Counted from the stretch's first letter, positions 1 to 9,584 are shown. The stretch: DNA of 64,000 bases from Paludibaculum fermentans (GCF_015277775.1 NZ_CP063849.1:6153501-6217500), one strand, 5' to 3'. The notes: a model not told the origin generated them from the letters alone. Made by a program: numbers and translations.

Positions 1-1
1 T

Positions 2-586
2 CGTGAGGCCCTTGGTGAACTCTTTGCCTCAAATGGGATCCTTCACGTGCCTTTCAGTTCGGCCGCGGAGTTCCTGCGCTGTGTCAGAAATGACACAACT
101 GCCTGTCTCATCCTCGATGTGCGCCTGCCCGACATGAACGGCCTTGAGTTGCAGCGCAAGCTGGGGAGCGAAGGTGCGCCGCCGATTGTCTTCATCAGCG
201 GCTATGGTGACATTCCTTCAATCATCCAGGCGTTCAAGGCCGGAGCGATGGAGTTCCTCACCAAGCCAGTCAACCCACAATTGCTGCTGCCGGCAGTTCG
301 GGCGGCCTTTGATCTGGATCGTGAAAGGCGGCGCAGCACGGCGGCGAGGATGGAGCTACAGCGGAGGTTTTCCCGTCTGACGCCAAGGGAGAGGGAGGTA
401 TTTCCGCTCATCATCGGGGGCATGCTGAACAAGCAGGCAGCCGCCCACCTTGGTATCACGGAGGTGACCTTGCAGGTTCACCGGGGACAGATCATGAGGA
501 AGATGCAGGCGGAATCATTCGCGGATCTGGTGAGAATGGCAGGAGTGCTCGGGATCCCGGGGCCGGATTCGGTCCAGGCAGGCTAG
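2..586 (+). CDS. FixJ/NarL-type response regulator, 5'-truncated
   Basis: The reading frame is already open at the left edge of the window, so the start lies outside. The visible part is most of a receiver domain, with the phosphoacceptor motif LILDVRLPDMNG, then ISGYGD, then FLTKP with the conserved lysine. A C-terminal LuxR/GerE-type helix-turn-helix follows (LTPREREVFPLIIGGMLNKQAAAHLGIT is the recognition region). This domain order and the GDIP...GAMEFLTKP spacing are typical of the FixJ/TtrR/NodW branch, cytoplasmic transcription activators partnered by a histidine kinase. The kinase is probably upstream, outside the window. The gene ends at TAG and overlaps by a few bases the end of the convergent hydrolase gene. 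Confidence 0.9.
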   Translation, partial: REALGELFASNGILHVPFSSAAEFLRCVRNDTTACLILDVRLPDMNGLELQRKLGSEGAPPIVFISGYGDIPSIIQAFKAGAMEFLTKPVNPQLLLPAVRAAFDLDRERRRSTAARMELQRRFSRLTPREREVFPLIIGGMLNKQAAAHLGITEVTLQVHRGQIMRKMQAESFADLVRMAGVLGIPGPDSVQAG

Positions 587-1617
587 TCGCCCCGCAGGCT
601 CTGTTCCATTGCATAGCACTGATCCCAGATGAAAGCGTCGAATCCGGCCAGCCTCGTTGACCACTTCGGGGTGAGGGTGTTGACACACTGGACCATCACC
701 CGGTCCGTGTAGTTGTCGAAGAGGGCCCAGGGATTGGCCATGTCCCTTGGGTCCATGCCCTCACCCGGTTTCGTTGTGTTGAGAGCCTGGCCTGCCGCGA
801 GCTTCAAGTCCTTGAGAAACTCGCTCTGCAACTCCACGTCCGCCTTGGTACCCGTGCGCGCTACGTGTCCGGCCACGAGGGTGTCGAAGGGGAGGTGTCT
901 GATCTCTTCCACCTGGGCGAAGTAACCGGGAATATCCTCGGCCAGGGAGAGCCTGCGCCAAGGCATCCAACCAGGACAGATCACATCGACTACCATGAGC
1001 GTCTTTGACGCTGGTACGGAGATGAAGATGTTGCCTGGCTCGTGCGCATTCCCGTGATAGGAGAGTTCGAGAATCCGGCTGCCGGCCCTCAGTGTGAAGC
1101 GATCCCGGAAGGTCACGGCCGGCACCGGGCGATTGGGGTCGTTCGCGCGGACGAGCAGGCGGCGTGTCTCTTCGTGCGCAACGATGACGGGATGGCCGCC
1201 AAGCCCCTTCGCTCCGCCAATGTGGTCGAGATGCGAATGACTGTAGATCAGGTGAGTCACCGGTTTGAGGGTGATCTCCGCAATTGCCTGGCGAATGTGG
1301 CCGGCGAAAGAGGGTGGAGCGTCGACGACGACAACGCCGGTTTCGTATACCAGGAACATCGACTGGTATGCGTTGTCCGTGATGACGAACAAACCCTCGC
1401 CAAGATCCTGGAGCCGGTAGCCCTTCGCCGGATCAACGGCCGGGCCCTTCGCCGATTCAGGAACGTCCATATACCTGGCAATCCGGCTCCCGATCGGTGC
1501 GATCCGTGGCATGTCCGGATACGGTGCTCCGGCGGCGCCTGGAGAATCGTCCCCAGCCACGGATGCCAGGAGCATGCTCCCAACTAACGCGGCCATGGCC
1601 GCAAATCCTGATTTCAT
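583..1617 (-). CDS. Secreted metallo-beta-lactamase-fold hydrolase
   Basis: Encodes 344 residues from the ATG at 1617, chosen because a hydrophobic leader (KSGFAAMAALVGSMLLASVAG) begins there and purine-rich GAGG/GGAGG sequences precede it; the frame stays open upstream without homology. The zinc-binding motif HSHLDHIGG is clear, with later metal-ligand candidates in YHGNAHEPGN and VAGHVARTG. The fold hydrolyses ester, lactam or thioester bonds using one or two zinc ions, but nothing in the sequence fixes the substrate. The leader predicts a periplasmic enzyme. It stands divergent to the DUF305 gene. A second, differently built MBL-fold gene lies at 5330-6286. Confidence 0.85.
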   Translation of the reverse strand: MKSGFAAMAALVGSMLLASVAGDDSPGAAGAPYPDMPRIAPIGSRIARYMDVPESAKGPAVDPAKGYRLQDLGEGLFVITDNAYQSMFLVYETGVVVVDAPPSFAGHIRQAIAEITLKPVTHLIYSHSHLDHIGGAKGLGGHPVIVAHEETRRLLVRANDPNRPVPAVTFRDRFTLRAGSRILELSYHGNAHEPGNIFISVPASKTLMVVDVICPGWMPWRRLSLAEDIPGYFAQVEEIRHLPFDTLVAGHVARTGTKADVELQSEFLKDLKLAAGQALNTTKPGEGMDPRDMANPWALFDNYTDRVMVQCVNTLTPKWSTRLAGFDAFIWDQCYAMEQSLRGD

Positions 1618-1785
1618 AAGTGGCCTCACTGCCTCCGAGCGTACGGTGCCAGGATCCGTAGGACTTGCAGAAAGAATCGAAGCTGGCGGAATGTTGCGAT
1701 AAAAAGCCTCCGCACGATTATGAAAGCCACAGAAGGCAGGTCCAAATACGATGGGGCTACCACCAAGCGACCCAGGAGTGACGCA

Positions 1786-2124
1786 ATGAAGACGATTGCC
1801 GTGATCGGCGGGCTGCTGGTCCTGACTGCAGCGGCGCAGAATGCTCCCCACGAGGACAGCTTCAGGAAGGAGATGCACGCCACCATGCAGGTGATGGATC
1901 GCGGGATGACCGCTGCCCCCATGCTTGGCGATGTGGATCACGATTTTGCGGCCATGATGATCCCGCACCACCAGGGTGCGATCGATATGGCGAAGTCGGA
2001 GCTCAAGTACGGCACCGACCCGGTAATGCGCCGGCTGGCGCAGGAGATCCTGGTTGACCAACAATCCGAAATCGTGGCCATGCAGCTTTGGCTGGACAAG
2101 CGTGCGGCCAGGCGGGAGAAGTAG
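1786..2124 (+). CDS. DUF305 family secreted protein
   Basis: Encodes 112 residues. The ATG at 1786 is preceded by AGGAG about 8 bases away and begins a short leader (KTIAVIGGLLVLTAAAQ); in-frame upstream codons have no such support. The core DHDFAAMMIPHHQGAIDMAKSEL is the signature of DUF305, a ferritin-like four-helix family often found beside copper or heavy-metal genes. The HH and neighbouring acidic and methionine residues (many M in the N-terminal third) could bind metal. It is followed five bases later by the beta-propeller gene, so the two are probably co-transcribed. Function is otherwise unknown. Confidence 0.85.
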   Translation: MKTIAVIGGLLVLTAAAQNAPHEDSFRKEMHATMQVMDRGMTAAPMLGDVDHDFAAMMIPHHQGAIDMAKSELKYGTDPVMRRLAQEILVDQQSEIVAMQLWLDKRAARREK

Positions 2125-2129
2125 GCAAT

Positions 2130-3530
2130 ATGAAGCGCTGCCTGATGATCCTTCTCGCCGCTGGAGTCATGCCAGGGGTTCAAGGCGGTGATCGGGTGTA
2201 CACGGCGGATCAGACGTCCAACACTGTCTCCGTCATCGACCCCGCGACCAACAAGCTGCTAGGTTCCATTCACCTGGGAGAGGATGTGCCCACGGCATTG
2301 CTGCCTCTGTATCGGGGTGAGCTGCTCGTTCATGGACTTGGCTTTTCGTCGGATCACAAAACCCTCAGCGTGGTCTCCATTGGATCGAATTCGGTCACCT
2401 TGATCGATACCGAAACAAACACGGTGAAGGGGAAGATCTACCTTGGCCGCTCACCGCATGAGGCCTTCTTCCGGCCGGATGGCAAGGAACTCTGGGCGGC
2501 CGTCCGCGGCGAGAACTACGTCAGCGTCATCGATCCGATTCGCCGCAAGGAGATCCGCCGGATCGAGACCGCCAACGGCCCGGGCATGGTGCTCTTCCGG
2601 CCGGACGGCAGGTACGCCTTTGTGCCGTCCAGTTTCACACCCGAGCTGGATGTGATCGAGGTCTCGACTTATCGCGTCGTTGCACGCATCCCGCAAGTGA
2701 GTCCATTCTCACCGAATCTGGCGGTCGATCAGGACGAGGTTTGGCTGACCTTAAAGGACTCCGGCAAAACCCAGGTGGTGAGCGCGAAGCCTCCCTTTGC
2801 CACAACCGCCGTCCTCGAGACCGGGCCGATCACCAATCACGTCACCTTCCTCTCCAACCCGAATGGCCGTTTTGCTTACGTCTCGGTCGGGGGCAAGGAC
2901 CAGGTGCTGGTCTACCGGCGTGTTCAGGGTTCGACACCCCAGCTTGTGTCGACGATCAAGACCGGCGACCTGCCTCACGGCATTTGGGGGTCTGGAGATG
3001 GCAGCCGTGTCTATGTTGGGCTTGAGAACGGTGATGCCGTCCAGGCGATCGACACCGGCTCGAACGAGATCATCGCCACGATACCGGTGGGCCAGTTGCC
3101 GCAAGCCCTGGTCTATGTGCCACAAGCAACCTCCTCCGATCGCGGTACGGCCAACCTGAAACCGCTCGAACATGCGGCAGAGGCGTTGCATCTCACGTTG
3201 GCCGCCCCCGAAGGTAGCGGTTCCACCGCCCATGCCAGCGTCTCGATCAATTCATTGGGGCTTATCGATAGTCTGCAAATTGCTGCCACGGGGCTTACCC
3301 CGGGCAGCAGATATCGCCTGGTGCTGGTGGGTGGCACCGAACCGCAGGACCTCGCCACTTTCACCGCGGGCATTGGCGGGGTCGCGATCACTCAAACGCT
3401 TGGGCCCCTGAAGCGCGTCGTCGCCGGCTCACACGCCACGGCCCCATTGCAGCTCGAAGTGAGATCGGCCGAGCCCGGCGCATCGCAGGTGGTGCTGCAG
3501 CAGGCCAGGCCCATCGTGGATCAACAGTAG
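2130..3530 (+). CDS. Secreted YVTN-type beta-propeller protein
   Basis: Encodes 466 residues from the ATG at 2130; an in-frame ATG at 2088 lies inside the upstream gene and is less likely. A signal peptide (KRCLMILLAAGVMPGVQGG) is followed by repeated strands of the form VSVIDPATNKLLGSI, VTLIDTETNTVKGKI and VSVIDPIRRKEIRRI, the YVTN/NHL-like propeller repeat, about six or seven blades to near residue 345. The C-terminal ~110 residues form a separate beta-rich, Ser/Thr-rich domain with no recognised family. Such proteins are periplasmic or surface scaffolds. It lies between the DUF305 and SDR genes on the same strand, suggesting one transcript. Confidence 0.85.
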   Translation: MKRCLMILLAAGVMPGVQGGDRVYTADQTSNTVSVIDPATNKLLGSIHLGEDVPTALLPLYRGELLVHGLGFSSDHKTLSVVSIGSNSVTLIDTETNTVKGKIYLGRSPHEAFFRPDGKELWAAVRGENYVSVIDPIRRKEIRRIETANGPGMVLFRPDGRYAFVPSSFTPELDVIEVSTYRVVARIPQVSPFSPNLAVDQDEVWLTLKDSGKTQVVSAKPPFATTAVLETGPITNHVTFLSNPNGRFAYVSVGGKDQVLVYRRVQGSTPQLVSTIKTGDLPHGIWGSGDGSRVYVGLENGDAVQAIDTGSNEIIATIPVGQLPQALVYVPQATSSDRGTANLKPLEHAAEALHLTLAAPEGSGSTAHASVSINSLGLIDSLQIAATGLTPGSRYRLVLVGGTEPQDLATFTAGIGGVAITQTLGPLKRVVAGSHATAPLQLEVRSAEPGASQVVLQQARPIVDQQ

Positions 3531-3546
3531 TCAAAAGGAGAATCAG

Positions 3547-4302
3547 ATGGCACGCAAGCTGGAAGGCAAGATCGCCTTGATCACAGGCGGCAGCAGTGGG
3601 ATTGGACTGGCCACCGCAAAAGACTTCGCCGCGGAGGGCGCGCATGTCTATATCACCGGCCGGCGCCAGAGTGAGCTGGATCGGGCCGTTGACGAGGGCG
3701 GCGGACAGATCACCGCGATCCAGGGCGACGTGTCCAGAATGGAAGATCTCGACAGACTCTTCCACGTCATTCAGACAGAACAAGGCTGGCTCGATGCCGT
3801 CTTCGCGAACGCCGGGACGGGTGGGTTCGCCCCTCTGGGGCAGATCACTGAAGAGCACTTCGACAAACAGTTTGACCTGAACGTCAAAGGCTTGTTGTTC
3901 ACCGTGCAGAAGGCCTTGCCGCTGCTACGCGACGGGAGTTCGATTGTATTGAACGCCTCGATCGTGTCCGTTAAGGGCAACCCGGCTTTCAGCGTCTACA
4001 GTGCCACCAAGGCGGCGGTCCGCTCCTTTGCACGCACCTGGGCGGTGGATCTGCGGGAACGCCGGATTCGAGTGAATGCCATCAGTCCCGGCGTCGTCCC
4101 GACGCCCGGGTACAACACCAGCCTGGGGATGAATGAGCAGCAGGTGGACGAGTTTGTGCAAGGCTCACTCGCCAGTATTCCGCTCGGCCGCGCCGGCACA
4201 CCAGAGGAGATTGCGAAGGCCGTGACTTTCCTGGTCTCCCCGGATAGCAGTTACATCAACGGAATTGAGTTGTTTGTGGACGGTGGGCTGGCACAGATCT
4301 GA
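3547..4302 (+). CDS. Short-chain dehydrogenase/reductase (classical SDR)
   Basis: Encodes 251 residues with an AAAAGGAGAATCAG ribosome-binding region directly upstream. The NAD(P)-binding motif TGGSSGIG is at residues 13-20, NAG appears as NAGTGGFAPLG, and the catalytic YSATK (Y-x3-K) follows a serine in NASIVS. The C-terminal SxxSSYINGIELFVDGG is typical of classical SDRs. The TGR after the first helix favours NADP(H). The substrate cannot be read from the sequence. It starts 16 bases after the propeller gene and faces the convergent hydrolase at 4464. Confidence 0.93.
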   Translation: MARKLEGKIALITGGSSGIGLATAKDFAAEGAHVYITGRRQSELDRAVDEGGGQITAIQGDVSRMEDLDRLFHVIQTEQGWLDAVFANAGTGGFAPLGQITEEHFDKQFDLNVKGLLFTVQKALPLLRDGSSIVLNASIVSVKGNPAFSVYSATKAAVRSFARTWAVDLRERRIRVNAISPGVVPTPGYNTSLGMNEQQVDEFVQGSLASIPLGRAGTPEEIAKAVTFLVSPDSSYINGIELFVDGGLAQI

Positions 4303-4317
4303 GTTGCCGCGCCGGCC

Positions 4318-4348
4318 GGGCCGCCCCATTTACCTAATTGGGGCGACC
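4318..4348. terminator. Possible bidirectional hairpin between convergent genes
   Basis: CGCCCCA at 4322-4328 pairs with TGGGGCG at 4339-4345 across a ten-base loop, with GC-rich flanks. It lies between the SDR gene and the convergent hydrolase gene. There is no clear T-tract, so intrinsic termination is only plausible. Confidence 0.35.
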
Positions 4349-4463
4349 CGCGGCTTGCGGTGCCAAACACGGCCGGTGGCCCAAAGCTAAGAGTCCTGGC
4401 TACTCCCGGAACCGCGCCAGGCAGCACCGCCCGGCTCGGTCCAGGGTTGCCTCTTCCAGTTGG

Positions 4464-5303
4464 TCACGACGCAGCCGGCACTCCCTGGCTTAGGAAGGCC
4501 AGTAGTTCGTCGTTCACCCGCGCTTTCAAGGTCGAACACATTCCATGCGGCGCTCCTTCGTAAATCTTGAGGGTAGCGTTGCGGATGATTTTTGAAGAAA
4601 GCAACGCGGAGGCGCCGATTGGCACAATCTGGTCGTCATCGCCGTGGAGAACGAGTGTTGGAACGTCGAACCGTTTGAGGTCCGCCGTGAAATCGGTCTC
4701 GGAGAATGCCCGGATGCAATCAAGCGCCGCCTTATGGCCCGCCAGCATGCCCTGGAGCCAGAAGGAATCCCTCAATCCCTGTGAAACCTGCGCCCCGGGC
4801 CGGTTGAACCCATAGAACGGCATACTCAGCTCCCGGAAGAACTGCGACCTGTCCGACAAGACACCCGCGCGGATCTCATCGAAAGCAGACAGAGGCAGCC
4901 CCCCGGGATTCGACGCCGTCTTCAGCATCAGCGGCGGCACCGCGCCGATCAGCACGGCTTTGGCTACACGGCTGGTCCCGTGACGGCCGATGTAACGGGC
5001 GACTTCCCCGCCGCCTGTGGAGTGCCCGATGTGCACCGCGTCGCGAAGATCGAGGGCCGTCACCAACGCGGCAAGATCATCGGCGTAGGTGTCCATATTG
5101 TTGCCGTCCCACGTCTGGCCGGACCGCCCATGGCCTCGCCGATCGTGAGCGATGCATCGATATCCGCGATCTGCCAGGAAGATCATCTGGTCTTCCCAGG
5201 CATCCGCGCTCAAAGGCCAGCCGTGGCTGAAGACCAGCGGTTGCCCCTGGCCCCAGTCCTTGTAATAGATCGACGTACCATCCGGAGTTGTAAATGTAGG
5301 CAT
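4464..5303 (-). CDS. Alpha/beta hydrolase of the non-haem chloroperoxidase/arylesterase type
   Basis: Encodes 279 residues from the ATG at 5303; the frame continues upstream but homology begins at [17 protein letters not shown]. The nucleophile elbow is GHSTGG with the oxyanion region [11 protein letters not shown], the acid lies in HGDDDQIVP and the histidine in GAPHGM. The [16 protein letters not shown] stretch is characteristic of cofactor-free haloperoxidases (perhydrolases), which are esterases that can form peracids. No signal peptide, so cytoplasmic. Only 26 bases separate it from the MBL-fold gene upstream, so the two probably share a transcript. Confidence 0.9.
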   Translation of the reverse strand: MPTFTTPDGTSIYYKDWGQGQPLVFSHGWPLSADAWEDQMIFLADRGYRCIAHDRRGHGRSGQTWDGNNMDTYADDLAALVTALDLRDAVHIGHSTGGGEVARYIGRHGTSRVAKAVLIGAVPPLMLKTASNPGGLPLSAFDEIRAGVLSDRSQFFRELSMPFYGFNRPGAQVSQGLRDSFWLQGMLAGHKAALDCIRAFSETDFTADLKRFDVPTLVLHGDDDQIVPIGASALLSSKIIRNATLKIYEGAPHGMCSTLKARVNDELLAFLSQGVPAAS

Positions 5304-5329
5304 TTGGATTCCCTCGTTGACGGATTCAG

Positions 5330-6286
5330 CTAGACACCCATGTAGACCAGCCCGACGAACATGGCGGGCGTGATGAGAAAGTTGCCCCACTTGGCATCGA
5401 AGGCAGCCGTGGGCCGCTCTCCGATGGTCTCATCCAAGGACTTGCCGCGCTTCTTCAGCACGGCTACTTTTTCCCGGATCGTCGCCAGCATGTCGTGGAA
5501 CTCGACGAGATCGGAGTGCCCGCCAATCGCGCCATGCCCGGGGATCACGATCGTCTTTCCAGCGACTGTCTTCGTGTTGGCCGCAGCGGCGCGAATCGAT
5601 CCGTCAATACTGCCTCCCGTGGAGTAGTCGATGAACGGATACACGCCGTTCCACCAGGTGTCCCCTACGTGAATGACGTCCGCGTCGGTGAAGTTCACAG
5701 AGATATCACAGTCGGTATGGGCTGGCCCGTAGTAGTTCAGGGCAATGCCAGTGTTGTTGCGGCGCAGGTTGTGCGTGGTGGCGAATACCGTCTCTGGCAA
5801 CGCACCCTTGGGCGCCGCGGGAAAGGTGTAGTTCCAACCCTCCACGCGTGTGGCGACGGCCAACCGTTTCCTCGTGTTTTCGTGAGCGGTGATGCCCGCG
5901 CCGTCTGAGTGAAGCCAGTCGTTGCCGTCCGTGTGGTCGGTATGCCAATGCGTATTCACGAGGTCCTTGATCGGGTCAGGACTCACCGACTGCAATGCGG
6001 CGGTGAGGGCAGGCCGCGACACCGAAAAACCGGCATCGACCAATAGCTTGCCGTCCTTGCCGGTCAAGACCGCGATGTTCCCCCCTGAACCCTCGAGCAC
6101 CGTAATGCCTCGCCGCAGGGGTTGAACCACAATCTTGGCCTTCGCGGCTGCGTTGACCATTGTCGGGACAATTCCGTCCTCCAACGCCAACAAGGGGCTG
6201 CCGGCCGTAAGAGCCGCGCCCATGGCGGTGCCCGCCACCGCAAGCATCCGGCGCCGCGTAATCGCATATGATTCGGCGTGTCTCAT
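5330..6286 (-). CDS. Secreted metallo-beta-lactamase-fold hydrolase (cyclase/glyoxalase II-like)
   Basis: Encodes 318 residues. The ATG at 6286 is chosen because a strong ribosome-binding site (GAAGGAGACTCACG) precedes it and a twin-arginine leader ([10 protein letters not shown]...) follows. The zinc motif is [12 protein letters not shown] near residue 115, with further ligands in [18 protein letters not shown] and IPGHGAIGG. The [10 protein letters not shown]-plus-GPAHTDGD arrangement recalls quinoprotein-linked and B-type MBL proteins, many of unknown substrate. A Tat-type leader suggests export of a folded metalloprotein. It is upstream of, and co-directional with, the chloroperoxidase-type hydrolase. 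Confidence 0.87.
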   Translation of the reverse strand: MRHAESYAITRRRMLAVAGTAMGAALTAGSPLLALEDGIVPTMVNAAAKAKIVVQPLRRGITVLEGSGGNIAVLTGKDGKLLVDAGFSVSRPALTAALQSVSPDPIKDLVNTHWHTDHTDGNDWLHSDGAGITAHENTRKRLAVATRVEGWNYTFPAAPKGALPETVFATTHNLRRNNTGIALNYYGPAHTDCDISVNFTDADVIHVGDTWWNGVYPFIDYSTGGSIDGSIRAAAANTKTVAGKTIVIPGHGAIGGHSDLVEFHDMLATIREKVAVLKKRGKSLDETIGERPTAAFDAKWGNFLITPAMFVGLVYMGV

Positions 6287-6491
6287 CGTGAGTCTCCTTC
6301 TATCGTCGAGTGTTGGCTTCAGTGCCAGGTGTTGGAATTTGTCTTCACCGGAAGAACAAGCGAAACCCCGTGCTTGCGCAGGAATGGGGGGCCCGCATCG
6401 ACCAATTCGATGAGGATGCCGTACACTTCCGGCGAAGAACTGTTTTGATGGGCGGCTCGCTGCTGCCGCCCGCCCAATCGGCCATCGAGTT

Positions 6492-7124
6492 CTATGCGTC
6501 GTGCTTCTGATTGAGTTGCTCACGCAGGGCTTTATTCTGCTGCTCCAGTTCCTGGAGACGCCGTTCGAAGGGCTCCAGCGCTTCCTGGATCTGATCAGCA
6601 GTAAAGCGAGGCGTAATGTGCTGCGTGCAGTTCCAATCGAATCCTTCAATCCTGATCACGTAAGCCCGTTCGATCACGGCCTGATAGCCAGGTTCGCGGA
6701 GCCGCTTGATCCAACTGACCAGTTGCTCACCTTCGAAGACCTCCGCCCGCCCCAGTATCTTCAACCTGCCCTGGCTTGGATAGTCGACCAGGATGAGGGC
6801 TACCCGGTTGTCGGTACCAATGTTGCCCGTGCTGACGAACTGCAGATTGCCCCGGAAATCGGCGAAAGCAATCGTCTGATCATCGATCACCTTGAGAAAC
6901 CCCTTGGGGCCACCGCGATGCTGGACATAGGGCCACCCAGTCGCACCTACGGTGGCCATGTAGAAACTGTCCCGCTCGGCTATGAAGGCTGATTCGTCAG
7001 GGCCCAGACGATCAGAGGAGGGCGCCCCCGCCTCCAGCCGGGCATACCGACGCCGGCTGCCATACCTTTCCTGCAGCGCTTTGACAAGCGGGGTGAAAAC
7101 AAGCGATCCGAAGTGATGTGCCAT
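6492..7124 (-). CDS. Pyridoxamine 5'-phosphate oxidase-fold flavin-binding protein
   Basis: Encodes 210 residues. The core FYMATVGATGWPYVQHRGGPKGFLKV followed by FADFRGNLQFVSTGNI and RVALILVDYPSQGRLKILGRAEV is the split-barrel fold of the PPOX/FMN-binding family. Proteins of this subtype typically bind FMN, F420 or haem and reduce small molecules. The final ~40 residues form a predicted coiled coil (QEALEPFERRLQELEQQNKALREQ), suggesting dimerisation. It sits 27 bases after the dehalogenase-like gene on the same strand and is probably in its operon. Confidence 0.88.
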   Translation of the reverse strand: MAHHFGSLVFTPLVKALQERYGSRRRYARLEAGAPSSDRLGPDESAFIAERDSFYMATVGATGWPYVQHRGGPKGFLKVIDDQTIAFADFRGNLQFVSTGNIGTDNRVALILVDYPSQGRLKILGRAEVFEGEQLVSWIKRLREPGYQAVIERAYVIRIEGFDWNCTQHITPRFTADQIQEALEPFERRLQELEQQNKALREQLNQKHDA

Positions 7125-7151
7125 GTCGGGACCAGGCTGTCGTAGCCGCCG

Positions 7152-8051
7152 CTAGCGCGCCGGAGTCCGAGTCGCCAGGAACAGCTCGATTCGTGCCGCG
7201 ATCTCCTCGCCGTGCGTCTCCAGGGCGAAGTGACCAGTGTCGAGCATGTGGGTCTCCACATGCTTGAGATCGCGCTGATATGGAGGGGCTCCATCCGCCG
7301 GGAAGATGTAGTCGTTCTTGCCCCAGACAATCAGTGTCGGGGGCTGATACTGCCGGAAGAAGGCTTGAAACTCCGGATAGAGCGGCACGTTCGTTCCGTA
7401 GGACAGCATCAGGTCCATCTGGATATCCAGATTCCCCGGGCGGTCCAAGCCCACCTGATCCACCAACCAGGTTGTCGGGTCCAGCAGGCTGGTGTCCGCC
7501 ACCCCGTTTTCGTACTGCCAGCGGGTCGACTTGGGATCGACGAGGAAGTGCAGACCGGCGCGGTTCTCGGGCGTCGGATCACCCCAGTATTTCTTGATCG
7601 GATCCCAGAATTCGAGCAACCCCTCTTCGTACGCATTGCCGTTCTGCACAATCAGCGCCTGTACCCGCTCAGGATGCCGCAGTGCCAGGCGATATCCAAC
7701 CGGAGCGCCGTAATCCATGACATACATGGCAAACCTGGTAAGGCCCAGCGCGTGTACAAAGCCGTCCGTGACATTCGCCAGATTCTCGAACGTGTAAGAG
7801 TACTCCTTGTGGTTTGGCATGCTGCTCTGGCCGAACCCCGGGTAGTCCGGAGCCACTACCCGGAACTGTCCGGCGAGCCGCGGGATCAGGTTGCGGAACA
7901 TATTCGACGAGGTTGGGAATCCGTGCAGGAGCAGGATCACCGGAGCCGACTCCGGCCCCGCCTCACGGTAGAAGATGTCCAGGCCGTTCACCTGAACTGT
8001 CCGGTAGTGCACCGGAAACCGGGTGCTTGCCGGCGTTGTCACTGCGGTCAT
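7152..8051 (-). CDS. Alpha/beta hydrolase, haloalkane dehalogenase/epoxide hydrolase-like
   Basis: Encodes 299 residues from the ATG at 8051. This start has GGAG eight bases upstream, while the in-frame ATG at 8066 has none. The oxyanion motif is LLHGFPTSS, and the nucleophile elbow reads VMDYGAPVG, with Asp rather than Ser, as in haloalkane dehalogenases and epoxide hydrolases. The late Asp is in VWGKNDYIFP and the catalytic His in LDTGHFALE. An Asp nucleophile means an alkyl-enzyme intermediate and hydrolysis of C-halogen or epoxide bonds is plausible; the exact substrate is unknown. It is first in a two-gene minus-strand unit, divergent from the AraC gene. Confidence 0.88.
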   Translation of the reverse strand: MTAVTTPASTRFPVHYRTVQVNGLDIFYREAGPESAPVILLLHGFPTSSNMFRNLIPRLAGQFRVVAPDYPGFGQSSMPNHKEYSYTFENLANVTDGFVHALGLTRFAMYVMDYGAPVGYRLALRHPERVQALIVQNGNAYEEGLLEFWDPIKKYWGDPTPENRAGLHFLVDPKSTRWQYENGVADTSLLDPTTWLVDQVGLDRPGNLDIQMDLMLSYGTNVPLYPEFQAFFRQYQPPTLIVWGKNDYIFPADGAPPYQRDLKHVETHMLDTGHFALETHGEEIAARIELFLATRTPAR

Positions 8052-8504
8052 TGTGTTGTTCTCCATTGCTAACTGTGTTCAAGAACGATCCGTCTGCAAT
8101 CACCTTACGTGGTGGGGCAAAACCGAACTTCCGGAAAAGTGCGATTCTTCCTGGATCCTGCGGGGAGATCGCCGGGCGTTGCGGCAGAAGACGGAAAACG
8201 CTCGAAATGGGCGCGTCCCGGCCCCACGTCGAGTGAGTTCCAGCCTATAGAAATGTGTAATAGCGACTGCCCTGACGCTTTGGTAACCTCAGGCAGAAGT
8301 CGGCGTGAGTTCCTGGGTGCTGCACGCGGATTCTCACGCTGGGGCCCCACCGAGCCTCTCTGGGATACATCTCAACACGGATACAGGGCTCTCCACGGCC
8401 GAGCGAGACCGTGTCCGTCGACCCTCACCAGGAGTTCCCGCACCAACAGCAGTAGGGCAAGACGATAACCGATCAACAAGTTCCCTTTACCGGAGAAGAT
8501 CGCG
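8052..8504. other. Intergenic region between divergent hydrolase and AraC genes
   Basis: About 450 bases with no convincing gene; short open frames here lack ribosome-binding sites and protein-like composition. It must hold the promoters of both divergent genes and is the natural place for an AraC binding site. I see no strong direct repeats in it. Confidence 0.5.
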
Positions 8505-9455
8505 ATGCAAGCTCAACTACTAGACCCGAATTTGACTTCGAATGGACAAAGCTGGAACCAGGCTGGACACGCTGCGGACATGGCCCCGGCGTCCGCTCTC
8601 CGAACCTTCGCGCCAGGACGAGTTCAAGTTGTCAGTTCCAGCCGCCACCTGCCCTGGCCGGGGCTGCTTCTTGAAAGGCACGTGACGATGCCTGGAGAGC
8701 GCGCTGGTGCCTCGATCCACGCGCCTGTCATTACTCTCTTCTCCGGGTCTCCGTGCCGTTTTGAGTACCGCCGGGGATCCGGCCATTTTCAGTCCTGTCT
8801 GGCCCGCCCGGGAACATTGATGATAACGCCCTCCGGCCCGGTGCCCGACCTTCGCTTGCACACGCCCGCCATGTTGATCCATTGTGTCCTGAACATGGAA
8901 TTGATACGTGCCGCGATGGAAGAGTCGGGCGGCCAGGTCCGCCCCACGCCGCGCTTCCATGCCGGGATCCGTGACAAGCCAATCCAGAGAATCCTCGGCA
9001 TGCTCACCACGGAAATGGAAACGGAACAACCATTGGGCGAGCTCTATGTCGCCTCCCTTACACACGCTCTGGTCACGCGCTTCGTGCAACTCGATTCAAC
9101 CTGCGAACTGCATTCGACGGCGGGCGTCTCGGCCCTGCCGCCACGAATTCTGAAGCGGGTCCTGGAGAAGATCGAAGCCAATCTTGACGCGGATCTCACC
9201 GTAACGAACCTGGCCCAGGAGACCGGCTATAGCCGTGGCCATTTCCTCCGGATGTTCAGGGCGGCTACAGGCCTGACGCCGCACCAGTACGTTCTGGATT
9301 TGCGCTTGAGGAGAGCGCAGGACTCCCTCAAGCGGAAAGACACGCGGATCATCGATGTCGCCCTGTCGTGCGGATTCTCCAGCCAGTCGCACATGACCAG
9401 CGTGTTCCGGCAGCGCCTGGAGATGACGCCGGCGGAGTTCCGACGCAGCGCTTAA
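8505..9455 (+). CDS. AraC-family transcriptional regulator
   Basis: Encodes 316 residues; the ATG at 8505 has GGAGAAG about seven bases upstream. The C-terminal ~100 residues hold the double helix-turn-helix: LTVTNLAQETGYSRGHFLRMFRAATGLTPHQYVLDLRLRRAQ, then IIDVALSCGFSSQSHMTSVFRQRLEMTPAEFR, which matches the AraC/XylS consensus. The N-terminal ~200 residues are a probable ligand-binding cupin-like domain with weak similarity to known sensors. It is divergent from the dehalogenase-like/PPOX pair, so it may control that pair in response to a small hydrophobic compound (inference). Confidence 0.93.
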   Translation: MQAQLLDPNLTSNGQSWNQAGHAADMAPASALRTFAPGRVQVVSSSRHLPWPGLLLERHVTMPGERAGASIHAPVITLFSGSPCRFEYRRGSGHFQSCLARPGTLMITPSGPVPDLRLHTPAMLIHCVLNMELIRAAMEESGGQVRPTPRFHAGIRDKPIQRILGMLTTEMETEQPLGELYVASLTHALVTRFVQLDSTCELHSTAGVSALPPRILKRVLEKIEANLDADLTVTNLAQETGYSRGHFLRMFRAATGLTPHQYVLDLRLRRAQDSLKRKDTRIIDVALSCGFSSQSHMTSVFRQRLEMTPAEFRRSA

Positions 9456-9584
9456 GGTCTGTCGTTCCCTGCTGTGGCAGAGCTGGGGCGTACAGCCGGG
9501 CAGCCCCGCACATCACCCACTTGAACCCCATCTTCCACCGCCCGCGCGCTCGGGTGTGGTGTGCCGCCGCGCTACACTGCCCAA

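Noticed and set aside
8109-8523. Short plus-strand frames in the gap before the AraC gene
   Set aside because: Arg/Ser-rich, overlapping each other in different frames, with no start signal.
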